Notes: a model not told the origin generated them from the sequence alone. Positions 42,781 through 52,053 are shown, counted from the first letter of the stretch. The stretch: DNA of 64,000 bases from Winogradskyella ursingii (GCF_013403975.1 NZ_JABFDH010000006.1:186001-250000), one strand, 5' to 3'. Program-made: numbers and translations.

Positions 42781-44061
42781 ATGGCTATTTTAGAGCAACT
42801 CACGTCGCAACAAGCGATAGATTTAGAGAACAAGTATGGTGCGCACAATTACCATCCGTTACCTGTAGTTTTAAGCAGAGGAGAAGGAGTGCATGTTTGG
42901 GATGTAGAAGGCAAGAAGTATTACGATTTCCTCTCAGCATACTCTGCGGTAAATCAAGGACATTGTCATCCCAAGATTGTAGATGCGATGTATAATCAGG
43001 CGAAAACACTGAGTTTAACCTCGCGTGCGTTTTATAATGATATGCTTGGAAAATATGAAAAGTTCGCATCAGAATATTTTAATTTCGACAAATTACTACC
43101 AATGAACACTGGCGCGGAAGCTGTTGAAACCGCTCTTAAAATTTGTAGAAAATGGGCTTATGAGGTTAAAGGGATTGATGAAAATGAAGCTGAAATAATA
43201 GTATGCGAAAATAACTTCCACGGAAGAACAACAACAATCATATCTTTCAGTAATGATCCTGTTGCCCGAAAGAACTTTGGGCCATATACGGACGGATTTA
43301 TTAAAATTGAATATGATAATCTTAAAGCTTTAGAAGAAACTTTAAAAAACAATAAAAACGTTGCAGGCTTTTTAGTAGAACCAATACAAGGTGAAGCAGG
43401 TGTTTATGTGCCAAGTGAAAATTATCTTACTGAAGCTAAGGCACTATGTGAGAAATACAATGTGTTATTTATTGCAGACGAAGTACAAACAGGAATTGCA
43501 CGTACAGGAAGACTTTTGGCGACTTGTGGAAACTGTAGTTGCGAAAACAAAAATTGCTCAGGTACACCAGAGGTTAAGCCAGATATTTTGATACTTGGTA
43601 AAGCTTTATCTGGAGGTGCATACCCCGTTTCAGCCGTATTGGCAAATGACCCAATCATGAATGTGATTCGTCCCGGAAATCATGGTAGTACATTTGGTGG
43701 TAACCCGATAGCTGCAGCTGTTGCTATTGCAGCTTTAGAAGTAGTGAGAGATGAAGATTTAGCAGAAAATGCATTTCAGTTAGGTGAACTTTTTAGAAGT
43801 GAGATGAATAAATATATTGAAACTAGCTCTATCGTGAATTTGGTTAGGGGAAAAGGTTTGTTAAATGCTATAGTGATTAATGATGATGAGGATAGTGACA
43901 CAGCTTGGAATATTTGTTTGAAGCTACGCGATAATGGTTTATTGGCAAAACCAACGCACGGTAACATCATTCGTTTTGCTCCACCTTTGGTAATGACAAA
44001 AGATGAACTTTTGGAATGTGTCTCAATAATTACAAAGACCCTTAAGGAGTTTGAAGCTTAG
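42781..44061 (+). CDS. rocD: Ornithine-oxo-acid aminotransferase with Cys-rich insertion
   Basis: A 426-residue PLP enzyme of class III aminotransferases that converts ornithine and 2-oxoglutarate to glutamate semialdehyde and glutamate. [18 protein letters not shown] and [18 protein letters not shown] are typical of OAT; the PLP lysine is Lys274 in ILGKALSGG. Between residues 248 and 265 an extra loop, [16 protein letters not shown], brings Cys249, Cys252, Cys254 and Cys259 together, a possible metal or redox site absent from the human and Bacillus enzymes. It has its own promoter and leader, and ends at a bidirectional terminator. Confidence 0.94.
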   Translation: MAILEQLTSQQAIDLENKYGAHNYHPLPVVLSRGEGVHVWDVEGKKYYDFLSAYSAVNQGHCHPKIVDAMYNQAKTLSLTSRAFYNDMLGKYEKFASEYFNFDKLLPMNTGAEAVETALKICRKWAYEVKGIDENEAEIIVCENNFHGRTTTIISFSNDPVARKNFGPYTDGFIKIEYDNLKALEETLKNNKNVAGFLVEPIQGEAGVYVPSENYLTEAKALCEKYNVLFIADEVQTGIARTGRLLATCGNCSCENKNCSGTPEVKPDILILGKALSGGAYPVSAVLANDPIMNVIRPGNHGSTFGGNPIAAAVAIAALEVVRDEDLAENAFQLGELFRSEMNKYIETSSIVNLVRGKGLLNAIVINDDEDSDTAWNICLKLRDNGLLAKPTHGNIIRFAPPLVMTKDELLECVSIITKTLKEFEA

Positions 44062-44080
44062 ATAAGAAATGACAACATAA

Positions 44081-44116
44081 AAAAAAGCGATTTTCACAAC
44101 TGAAAATCGCTTTTTT
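44081..44116. terminator. Bidirectional terminator between rocD and CCC membrane protein gene
   Basis: GCGATTTTCA and TGAAAATCGC form a perfect ten-base stem around CAAC, with an A-run before and a T-run after, so it works in both directions for the converging genes. Confidence 0.92.
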
Positions 44117-44135
44117 AAATTTATATAGTACACAA

Positions 44136-44471
44136 TTACTGCTGTCCCATAATCTCTTCGAGACGTTCTTGCATTAATTCTTGATTCTGAATTGTTTCCC
44201 ATCCAAAATAGGAAATAACCCATATGATGTAAATGACCATTAAAACACTTAAAACAATCCCAATGATTCCCATAATTTTTCCAGCCTTTACGTTGCCAAA
44301 ACCAGAGTAGTTCTCAGGAGCTTCTTTATAAATATTAGTTGCTTTTCCTGCCAAGATAACCGCGACGATTCCAAAAATTAATCCAGGTAATCCATAGCAG
44401 CAGCAACCTATTATAGATAATATTCCCATTACTAGGACTAAGGTTGCATTAGGTAATTGTTGTTTTTCCAT
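44136..44471 (-). CDS. CCC-motif membrane protein (DUF4190-like)
   Basis: A 111-residue inner-membrane protein. ILSIIGCCCYGLPGLIFGIV contains the three consecutive Cys of the CCC-motif family, and GKIMGIIGIVLSVLMVIYII the second helix pair. Two hydrophobic hairpins are joined by a loop with YKEAPENYSGFGN. The function is unknown. A DUF2752 gene, which also has Cys in membrane helices, follows 11 bp upstream on the same strand. Confidence 0.85.
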   Translation of the reverse strand: MEKQQLPNATLVLVMGILSIIGCCCYGLPGLIFGIVAVILAGKATNIYKEAPENYSGFGNVKAGKIMGIIGIVLSVLMVIYIIWVISYFGWETIQNQELMQERLEEIMGQQ

Positions 44472-44482
44472 TTTTAGTTGAT

Positions 44483-44776
44483 TTAGAAGGTTTTTATAAT
44501 AAAACTTATTACAATTATACTAATATTTACAATAAAAAGCACAAGAATAATTTTATGACCATGTTTAAATTGAAACTTGATGTGTAACATCAAGAACAAA
44601 AACATTATGATTAATGAATAAATAGCGGGATACATATATAGTGCAGCAATAAAATCACCTTTAATCATCAATGCAATGGATCTTTGCATGCCACAACCTA
44701 GGCAGTCTATGTTAAATGTTTTTTTCCATAAACATGGCAACATATAATCGTCCAAACCTTTTACAGCTAAAATCAT
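44483..44776 (-). CDS. DUF2752 membrane protein
   Basis: A 97-residue protein with two or three membrane helices. LPCLWKKTFNIDCLGCGMQR holds the family's conserved CxGCGxxR motif, which precedes a hydrophobic segment. The ATG at 44774-44776 gives the normal length; a second ATG eleven codons further in would also retain the motif. It probably sits in one operon with the CCC-motif protein. No function is known. Confidence 0.85.
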   Translation of the reverse strand: MILAVKGLDDYMLPCLWKKTFNIDCLGCGMQRSIALMIKGDFIAALYMYPAIYSLIIMFLFLMLHIKFQFKHGHKIILVLFIVNISIIVISFIIKTF

Positions 44777-44818
44777 AATGCTAAATTAAGAATTTGCTAA
44801 ATAGTATTAAAATTGCTT

Positions 44819-44845
44819 TTGTAAATTATGCAAGTCTTATTTTTG
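44819..44845 (+). promoter_or_regulatory. Promoter of the small membrane protein/Smr pair
   Basis: TTG at 44819-44821 and TATTTTTG at 44838-44845 (16 bases apart) match the -33 and -7 elements; the gene starts 24 bases downstream. Confidence 0.5.
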
Positions 44846-44868
44846 TCATCTAAATTGAATTTTAAAGA

Positions 44869-45093
44869 ATGAATATATCCAGACTCATAAATACCGTATG
44901 TATAATTGCTGGTGGAGCAGTGGCACTCTACGCACAAGCAGAAGAACAACAAAATATGTATCTGCTAATGGGCGGACTTATTTTATTGATGTTTGGGATT
45001 TATAGAACTTCAAGAAACATTCCGAGTAAATTTGAGAAGGAAGAAGAGGAAACATTAATAAAAACAGAAAAAGATGATGAAGATAGGAGATAG
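44869..45093 (+). CDS. Small two-helix membrane protein
   Basis: A 74-residue protein. Two hydrophobic segments (IINTVCIIAGGAVALYAQA-like at 5-24 and MYLLMGGLILLMFGIYRTS) are followed by a strongly charged tail EKEEEETLIKTEKDDEDRR. I recognise no named family. Its end overlaps the Smr protein gene start by about 17 bp, so the two are translated together, and the charged tail may face the cytoplasm where Smr acts. Confidence 0.75.
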   Translation: MNISRLINTVCIIAGGAVALYAQAEEQQNMYLLMGGLILLMFGIYRTSRNIPSKFEKEEEETLIKTEKDDEDRR

Positions 45094-45628
45094 AGTAGAA
45101 ACCATCGATGATGATCTTTCTGGTGAGATTATCAATATTTCAGATGGTACAATCACGATTGAAGACGACGATGGGTTTGAACTTCAGTTTGAGGCTAATG
45201 AATTGATGCTTTCCAGAAACAAAAGCTCTCTGAGAAGTGCTGTTTTTGATTCTGACATTGAAGAGGTAAAGCGAGAAAAAGAATCAAAAAAAAGAAAAAA
45301 CGTATCGACTGTAAAACCGAAAGAACGACATGCTCCAAAATTTGAGGTGGATTTGCATATTCATAATTTAACCGAATCCACTAAAAACATGACCAATTTT
45401 GATATGCTTAATCTACAGTTAGATACCGCAAGGGGTCAGCTGGAATTTGCCATTAGAAAGCGCATCCCAAAAATGGTGTTTATCCACGGAGTTGGAGAAG
45501 GCGTTTTAAAGCAGGAATTGGAAACATTGTTAAGCCGTTATAATAACATCCAATTTTACGACGCCGATTTTAAGACCTATGGCATCGGTGCAACTGAGGT
45601 GCGGATATTTCAAAATGTTGAGGCATAG
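45077..45628 (+). CDS. Smr/MutS2-C domain protein with N-terminal DUF2027-like region
   Basis: A 183-residue cytoplasmic protein (an in-frame ATG also lies at 45074). The N-terminal region (MKIGDRVETIDDDLSGEIIN, with alternating acidic residues) resembles the short DUF2027 N-part of Bacteroidota Smr proteins. A charged linker leads to the Smr domain: FEVDLHIHNL, MLNLQLDTARGQLEFAIRKR and KMVFIHGVGEGVLKQEL with the HGxGxG nuclease loop, ending GIGATEVRIFQN. Smr domains nick branched DNA or RNA. The function in this setting is unknown. Confidence 0.88.
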   Translation: MKIGDRVETIDDDLSGEIINISDGTITIEDDDGFELQFEANELMLSRNKSSLRSAVFDSDIEEVKREKESKKRKNVSTVKPKERHAPKFEVDLHIHNLTESTKNMTNFDMLNLQLDTARGQLEFAIRKRIPKMVFIHGVGEGVLKQELETLLSRYNNIQFYDADFKTYGIGATEVRIFQNVEA

Positions 45629-45630
45629 CC

Positions 45631-46542
45631 TTATTCGTTTGGATCAAAAACTTCCGAAGTTATAGTTTCTTCATAAGTGCCAAAATCCAAGAATTGCGCA
45701 TTCAGTATTTCTAAGCCTAAATTATCTATAGTGAATGTTGTTGTAATTGTTCTTGTAAAAAAGTTAGTTCTTAGTGGTGTTTCTCCAAAGGCCTGATTTG
45801 TACTGTTATCACGGTAACGCGGTAGCTCATCACCATCGTTTAAAAAATCATTAAGTGGATTTCCGTCTTCGTCCTCGTCTTCAAGTCTGGTTGGTGTGCC
45901 ATCATCATCATCGTCATTTTCTAAGTAGTCTGGTATACCATCACCGTCAGTATCTCTTGGGTTTGTGAAAGGGTTGTTGTCACCATCTTCATTGTCATCT
46001 TCATCTTCTGTAAATACATTATCATTATCATCATCACGGTCAATGTAATTAAAGATACCATCACCATCGGTGTCCAATGAATCTGAAAAATCACCGTCAC
46101 CATTTGGGTCAGCACCTTCATCCTCGTTTGGTATGCCGTCATCATCGCTATCTATAAAAGTAGCTATTGCCGTAACTGTCCCACCATTTGCTTCATAATC
46201 TTCAAGAATCATAATATCAGGATCTGGAATAGAGTTGCAAAATTCTGGCGTTTGATTATAGGTTCTATAGTTAAATCTAACTGAACCACCGTTTATTGAA
46301 TAAGTGCGCACATAAGGTGTTTCAATCGGATTGAACAACAATTCATCATCAGCTGTTCTTGGGAAAATTAGACTTAAAGATTCACTAGGGTCAGTATTTA
46401 TATCGTAAACAATATATTCTGAAGTAATATTTTCGCACACCTCTAAATTTCCATCAAATTCCAGATCAACATTAATTATATCTCCGTCGTCACAAGTAGA
46501 TAGACAAAGAAGGCAAAAAGTAAATAATATAAGGCGATGCAT
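45631..46542 (-). CDS. Lipoprotein with acidic calcium-binding (TSP3-like) repeats
   Basis: A 303-residue lipoprotein (lipobox FCLLCLSTC, Cys17). Between about residues 130 and 240 it has a series of DxDxDGxxxxxD repeats (DSDDDGIPNEDEGADPNGDG, DTDGDGIFNYIDRDDD, DTDGDGIPDYLENDDDDDG), each a likely calcium loop. They resemble thrombospondin type 3 repeats. The remaining parts are beta-rich. It may be a calcium-stabilised surface protein. The low-complexity acidic DNA makes shadow frames on both strands. Confidence 0.85.
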   Translation of the reverse strand: MHRLILFTFCLLCLSTCDDGDIINVDLEFDGNLEVCENITSEYIVYDINTDPSESLSLIFPRTADDELLFNPIETPYVRTYSINGGSVRFNYRTYNQTPEFCNSIPDPDIMILEDYEANGGTVTAIATFIDSDDDGIPNEDEGADPNGDGDFSDSLDTDGDGIFNYIDRDDDNDNVFTEDEDDNEDGDNNPFTNPRDTDGDGIPDYLENDDDDDGTPTRLEDEDEDGNPLNDFLNDGDELPRYRDNSTNQAFGETPLRTNFFTRTITTTFTIDNLGLEILNAQFLDFGTYEETITSEVFDPNE

Positions 46543-46593
46543 AGCTTTAAGTTTTGAACAAAAATAACCGATTTGTAAAATTATAACGTGGGA

Positions 46594-46625
46594 TTGACTA
46601 AATAATTTTATTTACGATATTTTTG
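46594..46625 (+). promoter_or_regulatory. Promoter of the cysteine desulfurase gene (leaderless)
   Basis: TTG at 46594-46596 and TATTTTTG at 46618-46625 are 21 bases apart and the ATG is at 46630. The -7 box is only four bases from the start codon, so the transcript probably begins at or beside the ATG. Confidence 0.55.
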
Positions 46626-46629
46626 TGAT

Positions 46630-47775
46630 ATGGAACACGTTTATCTTGACAATGCTGCCACAACTAGCCTTAGACCTGAGGTGATTGAACGAATGACTAA
46701 AGTTTTAAATGAAAATTATGGTAATGCTTCGTCTACGCATAGTTTTGGGCGCTCTGCAAAAGCTTTATTGGAACAATGTCGCAAAAATATTGCAGGCTAT
46801 TTTAATGTTTCCGCTGCAGAAATAATTTTTACTTCTGGAGGTACAGAAGCCGATAATTTAGCTTTGCGCAGTGTTGTGAGAGATTTGGGTGTTGAAAGAA
46901 TTGTTACTTCAAAAATTGAGCACCATGCAGTTTTGCATACTGTTGAACAGCTGCAAAAAGAGTATAACGTTAAAGTTGAGTATGTTAATCTGGATTCATG
47001 TGGAGTGGTAGATCATAATCATCTTGAAGAATTATTAAAAGTTGAAGATAAAACTGTAGTCAGTTTAATGCATATTAACAATGAAATCGGAAATATCCTT
47101 GACATCAAGCGAGTAGCGGATTTATGTAAATCTAATAACGCATTGTTTCATTCCGACACCGTGCAATCCGTTGGCCATTACTATTTAGACTTACAAGACA
47201 TTAAAATAGATTTTTTAGCAGCAAGTGCGCATAAGTTTCACGGTCCTAAGGGCGTTGGTTTTTGTTTCATAAGAAAAGAATCAGGATTAAAACCCCTTAT
47301 TTTTGGCGGTGAACAAGAGCGTGGTTATAGAGCTGGCACGGAGTCCATACATAATATTGTTGGTATGGATGAGGCTTTAAAAATTTCATATCAAAACCTC
47401 GAAACTGAAAGCAGCTATATTAAGGGATTGAAATCACATTTCATTTCAGCGTTAAAGAAGAAAATATCCGGAGTTAGTTTTAATGGCGGTTGTGAAGACA
47501 AAGTTAATAGTACTTACACTTTAGTAAACGTCTGTTTGCCGATAACTCCAGAAAAAGCACCAATGCTTCAATTTCAATTGGATTTAAAAGGAATTGCGTG
47601 TTCTAAGGGCAGTGCATGTCAAAGTGGAAGTAACCAGCAATCTCACGTACTTTCAGCTATTTTGGATAATGAAAAGTTGAAGAAGCCTTCCGTAAGATTT
47701 TCTTTTAGTAAGTTTAATACTAAAGATGAATTGGATTATGTGGTTTCTGTTTTAAAGAAATTTGTTAATTCTTAA
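46630..47775 (+). CDS. Cysteine desulfurase (NifS/IscS-type)
   Basis: A 381-residue PLP enzyme that mobilises sulfur from cysteine as an enzyme-bound persulfide. YLDNAATTSLRPEVIERM at the start, SGGTEADNLALRS, and the PLP lysine Lys202 in SAHKFHGPKG are diagnostic. The persulfide cysteine is Cys330 in SKGSACQSGS. The sequence lies on a lineage with NifS/IscS. It is a single-gene unit, without iscU or suf neighbours, and its end overlaps by 11 bases the opposite-strand T9SS gene. Confidence 0.93.
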   Translation: MEHVYLDNAATTSLRPEVIERMTKVLNENYGNASSTHSFGRSAKALLEQCRKNIAGYFNVSAAEIIFTSGGTEADNLALRSVVRDLGVERIVTSKIEHHAVLHTVEQLQKEYNVKVEYVNLDSCGVVDHNHLEELLKVEDKTVVSLMHINNEIGNILDIKRVADLCKSNNALFHSDTVQSVGHYYLDLQDIKIDFLAASAHKFHGPKGVGFCFIRKESGLKPLIFGGEQERGYRAGTESIHNIVGMDEALKISYQNLETESSYIKGLKSHFISALKKKISGVSFNGGCEDKVNSTYTLVNVCLPITPEKAPMLQFQLDLKGIACSKGSACQSGSNQQSHVLSAILDNEKLKKPSVRFSFSKFNTKDELDYVVSVLKKFVNS

Positions 47776-49573
47776 CAATTATTTTTTGTGTTTGACTGCT
47801 ATTGTCAACTGAAGTCACATTCACTACATATACACCTTCACTAAAATTTGCCGTCGAAAGTTTATAGTTGTTTTTTATAGTGTCGTAAGATTGATTTGTA
47901 ATTACTTTACCTGTAATATCAAAGACTTCAACCTTAGCAATCTCCAAATTATTTGGATTCAGAATGGTTAATTGTTTGTTAGTGTTGTCTTGTCTGATTT
48001 TTAATGTATTAATTAGTGAGTCTTCAATACTTAATAAATCTTGAGGAACAAATACAATTTCAAATCTGTTAGAATAATTGCCAGGTAAAATATTGATTTC
48101 ATAATCTTGTTGTCTCAAATCTGCATACGTGTCATTTGCCAAATCGTGCAAATAAATGCCTTGAGTATCTTCGAAATTCTGAATATCAAAAATTCTGAAA
48201 CGTAAAGGTTGTGCGACTTCAATATCAAGTGTTAAAGGTATGGTTAGGTTGTCTTCGAACGGAAAAGCTTGTCCGGAAAAAACTCTTCCTTCCGATTTAA
48301 AATAAGCATCATTCGGATAATTCTCTGCACGAATTAACTCTAAGCCTCTATCAAAACCATCAGTGGCACTCTCATGAAAATTCAAAACTAATTGTCTCGT
48401 GTATTGTGCGGCGTTCACTGTAAAATCTACATTAATTCTAAAACGCATATAATCATCTGGCACTAGAGTTAGGCCATTATCTTGTGTTTGAATTCTTTCA
48501 GTTTTAATATCACTCTCACTCTTTGAAACTTCGTCATTGTTATTTCTGAAAAAATAACTATCAGCACCTTCCTTCTCATAAACACGGTGTGAATTTTTGG
48601 TATAAACTGTACCAGATGAACCAACTTCACCTCTAACCATAAAACCTTGACCTATTGGGATATAGCGTCCTGCTGATTTTACGCCATCTCTTGGAGTCAT
48701 TAAAGGGTAAACATTATCTTGAGCATCATAAGTCTTAAAAGCTGCTGGAGTATCTGTAATCATATCACCTGCCGCGTTGATTGTAAATTCATAATATCCA
48801 CCAATATAATCTTCAAGATAATGAGAATTTGTGGTGCCATCTTGTTCCCAATAATATAATGTGCCATTAATGGCCGCAACATTATCAGCATCATGTATAT
48901 ACAAAGCAGCATCCATAGCACTTGGGTATGGATTTCCTACTAAAGTAAATTGATCGTCTAAAACTGTATTTGTAATGTCTCCATTATTTGGTTTACCTCT
49001 AAAATCATAGGTTTGATTACCAGCAGCAGCTGTGCCAATCCCTTTCATTGTATAGCCTAAACCTGGTGCAATATCGCCTGAGTTACCTGCATAAACCCAG
49101 TCACTATAAGAATCTGACGCCACAAATGTCCATAACCAACTGTTAGAAATAGTCAACGGACTAGCGAAACCATTTGCATTAGGAGTGAAATTACTGTTTT
49201 GACTATCAATAGGATCTGTAGTTGCTAATAAGGGATCATCCGTTTGATTTACACGAAATGCATTGTTTGAATTATTTGCATTCAAAATGCCGCCAACAGG
49301 TGAGCACCAATAGTTGTAGGTCCATTGGTTTACAGTTCCATTTTGGTAAACACTTAATTCACCAATGCCAGAATTACCTGTTAAACCATCACCTTGTACC
49401 AATTGAGATGCTTCCCTAAGATAAATTTTTGAATCTGCTTCGTTGAGATTAATATCATCTTTTACAAAAACAACCTCGTCTTTAACAAAGACAAAGGCAT
49501 CATTTCTCACACTTAGTTGCGCGTTAGAAACTAAAAATACGAAGGTAAAAATGAATAAAAATATATGGCGCAT
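47765..49573 (-). CDS. Large secreted protein with C-terminal T9SS type A sorting domain
   Basis: A 602-residue exported protein. A signal peptide (MRHIFLFIFTFVFLVSNAQ) precedes a long beta-rich body with VYQNGTVNQWTYNYWCSPVG and YTMKGIGTAAAGNQTYDFRG, frequent in Bacteroidota cell-surface proteins. The last 75 residues (NNLEIAKVEVFDITGKVI, then STANFSEGVYVVNVTS and QKIIVKN) are the type IX sorting domain, so it is carried across the outer membrane and released or attached by the T9SS. No catalytic motif was recognised. Confidence 0.88.
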   Translation of the reverse strand: MRHIFLFIFTFVFLVSNAQLSVRNDAFVFVKDEVVFVKDDINLNEADSKIYLREASQLVQGDGLTGNSGIGELSVYQNGTVNQWTYNYWCSPVGGILNANNSNNAFRVNQTDDPLLATTDPIDSQNSNFTPNANGFASPLTISNSWLWTFVASDSYSDWVYAGNSGDIAPGLGYTMKGIGTAAAGNQTYDFRGKPNNGDITNTVLDDQFTLVGNPYPSAMDAALYIHDADNVAAINGTLYYWEQDGTTNSHYLEDYIGGYYEFTINAAGDMITDTPAAFKTYDAQDNVYPLMTPRDGVKSAGRYIPIGQGFMVRGEVGSSGTVYTKNSHRVYEKEGADSYFFRNNNDEVSKSESDIKTERIQTQDNGLTLVPDDYMRFRINVDFTVNAAQYTRQLVLNFHESATDGFDRGLELIRAENYPNDAYFKSEGRVFSGQAFPFEDNLTIPLTLDIEVAQPLRFRIFDIQNFEDTQGIYLHDLANDTYADLRQQDYEINILPGNYSNRFEIVFVPQDLLSIEDSLINTLKIRQDNTNKQLTILNPNNLEIAKVEVFDITGKVITNQSYDTIKNNYKLSTANFSEGVYVVNVTSVDNSSQTQKIIVKN

Positions 49574-49650
49574 AATAACACAATTTGGGGTTTTGTGACT
49601 TTAATAACGCGTGCAATATAAAAATAATTTTAATATTTCATCGGTATTAT

Positions 49651-49680
49651 TTGCATTTTAACGAAAAATCATTAGATTTG
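49651..49680 (+). promoter_or_regulatory. Promoter of the 475-residue surface protein
   Basis: TTG at 49651-49653 and TAGATTTG at 49673-49680, separated by 19 bases, fit the Bacteroidota consensus exactly at -7. The gene starts 33 bases further on. Confidence 0.55.
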
Positions 49681-49713
49681 CCCAGTTAAGCAACCCCTAA
49701 ATTTACCCTAAAG

Positions 49714-51141
49714 ATGAAAAACCCTACTTTTTTCGTTGTATTTTTTCTTACGTTTTATTTGTCTCAAGCTCAAGTTGGTATAGGAACGACTAGTCCCGAT
49801 CCTTCATCTATTTTAGATGTACAATCCACAACTCAGGGTATGTTGGCACCAAGGATGTCCACTGCACAGCGTACCGGCATTTCAAATCCAGCAGAAGGAC
49901 TTTTGGTTTATGATTTAGATCAAGGCTCTTTTTATTATTATCAAGCTGGCACATGGGATCAATTGGGTAATGCGGAGAAAAGAAATAATTATGTATTGGT
50001 AAAGACTGAAGCAGATTTACCAGCACCAAGTGGAGGAGTAATAACGTTAGATGAAAACACCCTTTATGAGATAAATGGTACGGTAGTTGTTTCCACACCT
50101 GTTAATCTTAATGGTGCTTATTTAATTGGTTTAGATACTAATGAAGATGTGTTGGCAAGGCTTGGTGGTACCTTGTTTATGGGTAATAAAGGAGGTAGTA
50201 TACGAAATGTTACCTTGTCTGCTCCAGGTGGTACTATATTTGATTTGGACGATACTTCAAATAGTGAAACTTTTGTACTGCAAAGTAGTATCGTTGCAAA
50301 CTCTACATCTGTAGGAACCATAAAAGGATTTTCATTACTCTTTTTTAATATTGTTCAATTTGCTGGCAATTCCGATGGTATAACTTACGAAAATATTGAT
50401 GACATTTTATTAAATAATTTAGGATGGTTGTCAAGTAATAGCGGCACCTATGAAACGTTTATAGGCACTTTTGATTTAATTGAGAAGGTAAGTGGTTTTT
50501 CGAATGTTGATTTAGGTGATTTTGGTATAGATGTGAGTTCTAATCCCACGGTAAATTCTGGAATTATACTAGGTACTGCCTTTACAGGAACATCTACTAC
50601 TTTTGTTAACAGATATACGGTTGGTTCTTTTACAGGATATAGTTTTACTAAGAAGTGGTTTGTAAACTGTCCTGGTATTCCATTGGAAGCAGACTTATCC
50701 GCATCAGGTAATTTTTATTTTAATGGTGCCTTAACGACCGGTTTTACACAAACTATCACTAATGGAACTGCAACAGAAGTTCAAGGTAATGGATCTTTTA
50801 CAGCTAATAGTTTATTTAGATTTAATGCTGTTGGTGGAGGAAATGGCTTGCAGTATGACGGTGTAAAACAACGTGAATTTGTAATTAATGCGTCTTTATC
50901 AGTAAGAGTGAGCAACGCTCCAGGAAATTTTTATGCTTTTATTGTGGCTAAAAACGGTACCTTAATTACGGAATCAAACGCAGTTGTTTACATTGATAAT
51001 GATAGTCAAATTCAGAATGTTGCCTTAAATGCTAGTGTGAGCCTTGCTCCCGGAGATGTAATTGAAGTTTATATACAGCGCTTAACTGGATCAGGTTCTG
51101 ACACGTTAGCTGTTTTTTCTGAGAATTTGAGTATTAGATAA
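49714..51141 (+). CDS. Secreted protein with QVGIGTT module and phage-tail-like C-terminus
   Basis: A 475-residue exported protein (signal ending YLSQA). Residues 20-85 hold a module found in many flavobacterial surface proteins: QVGIGTTSPDPSSILDVQST, then GMLAPRMSTAQRT and FYYYQAGTWDQLGN. The rest is beta-rich, with a helix-like repeat section (LNGAYLIGLDTNEDVLARLG) and a C-terminal segment (FVINASLSVRVSNAPGNFYA, DVIEVYIQRLTGSGSD) similar to tail-fibre proteins of Bacteroidota phages, from memory. No sorting domain is seen at the C-terminus, so its surface route is unclear. It could be an adhesin. Confidence 0.8.
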   Translation: MKNPTFFVVFFLTFYLSQAQVGIGTTSPDPSSILDVQSTTQGMLAPRMSTAQRTGISNPAEGLLVYDLDQGSFYYYQAGTWDQLGNAEKRNNYVLVKTEADLPAPSGGVITLDENTLYEINGTVVVSTPVNLNGAYLIGLDTNEDVLARLGGTLFMGNKGGSIRNVTLSAPGGTIFDLDDTSNSETFVLQSSIVANSTSVGTIKGFSLLFFNIVQFAGNSDGITYENIDDILLNNLGWLSSNSGTYETFIGTFDLIEKVSGFSNVDLGDFGIDVSSNPTVNSGIILGTAFTGTSTTFVNRYTVGSFTGYSFTKKWFVNCPGIPLEADLSASGNFYFNGALTTGFTQTITNGTATEVQGNGSFTANSLFRFNAVGGGNGLQYDGVKQREFVINASLSVRVSNAPGNFYAFIVAKNGTLITESNAVVYIDNDSQIQNVALNASVSLAPGDVIEVYIQRLTGSGSDTLAVFSENLSIR

Positions 51142-51252
51142 TGAGATCACATTAGCTCATTTGATTTTAAAAGTTTCAATTTAGCGGTAAAATTTGTGTT
51201 TTGTCGGTACTATATATTTAAATGCTTAATCACAATATTATCCTAATTAGTT

Positions 51253-52053
51253 ATGAAATTTAATTTACTGTTATTATTCTTTATTATTTGCAGTTATAGC
51301 TTAACTGCTCAAGTAGGCATTGGTACTACCGATCCAGACCCTTCATCAATTTTAGAAATGGATTCTGATTCTCAAGGCATGTTGACACCAAGAATGTTAA
51401 CTACAGACAGAACATCCATAGCTTCACCTGCCACAGGGCTTTTGGTTTTTGATATAGATTTAAATGCATTTTATTTTTATAACGGCACGGTTTGGGAAGA
51501 AATGGAATCTACAGACGCGCCAAATAATAAAACAGCTGGTTGGGTTGCGCTCAATGATTTTGACAGTTCTTTCACCTTACCTTTTGTCAATTCTCCAGAT
51601 TTAACAGATTACAGCAATTTTGTAGATTTAGATTTAGATTTTGAAAACGATCCAAGTGATTCTACTATAAGTTCATTTGCACCTACAGGAACTACAGCTG
51701 CTGATTTTTATGATAGTACCACTCACAAATTAACTCCGCTGGTAGTTGGTGACGCTGTTGTTCTCCGGTTATCTTTTGATGCTGTTCCTAATAATGGTAA
51801 TGGTTTTATAGTTATTGCTATTGATATAGGGGACTCGAGCGAAATTATTATTTATGAAAAAACAATTCCGTTATTAAGAGGTAATGGGAGACTAAGTAAA
51901 ATTAGCGAAACTATTTTATTATACCAATTAGGACTTTTTGACGCAAACGGTGCAAAAATTAAAATTGCTTACTCAAGAGCAAACCAAACTACTGGTAGTG
52001 ACTGTGTAGTTAGCAAATTTGGCTTAGTGGTTTCTAAATTTACTAACGACTAA
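51253..52053 (+). CDS. Secreted protein sharing the QVGIGTT module
   Basis: A 266-residue exported protein (signal ending YSLTAQ). Its first 90 residues repeat the module of the preceding gene, with QVGIGTTDPDPSSILEMDS, GMLTPRMLTTDRTSIASPAT and a late FYFYNGTVWEEME. The remaining 170 residues differ: LPFVNSPDLTDYSNFVDLDL and GRLSKISETILLYQLGLFDA resemble an all-beta, jelly-roll-like fold. The two genes look like tandem duplicates that kept the N-terminal module and exchanged the rest. It ends four bases inside the converging TonB receptor gene. Confidence 0.78.
   Translation: MKFNLLLLFFIICSYSLTAQVGIGTTDPDPSSILEMDSDSQGMLTPRMLTTDRTSIASPATGLLVFDIDLNAFYFYNGTVWEEMESTDAPNNKTAGWVALNDFDSSFTLPFVNSPDLTDYSNFVDLDLDFENDPSDSTISSFAPTGTTAADFYDSTTHKLTPLVVGDAVVLRLSFDAVPNNGNGFIVIAIDIGDSSEIIIYEKTIPLLRGNGRLSKISETILLYQLGLFDANGAKIKIAYSRANQTTGSDCVVSKFGLVVSKFTND

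Noticed and set aside
44023..44223. Minus-strand 66-codon frame spanning the rocD end, the terminator and the CCC-motif gene
   Set aside because: It crosses a strong bidirectional terminator and overlaps two real genes in other frames.
45921..46145. Met/Thr-rich minus-strand frame within the calcium-repeat lipoprotein gene
   Set aside because: It is an alternate frame of the repetitive GAT-rich coding sequence and has no start context or homology of its own.
45921..46145. Possible repeat array or CRISPR at the acidic lipoprotein
   Set aside because: The periodicity is that of DxDxDG protein repeats with varied codons; there are no conserved direct repeats with unique spacers.
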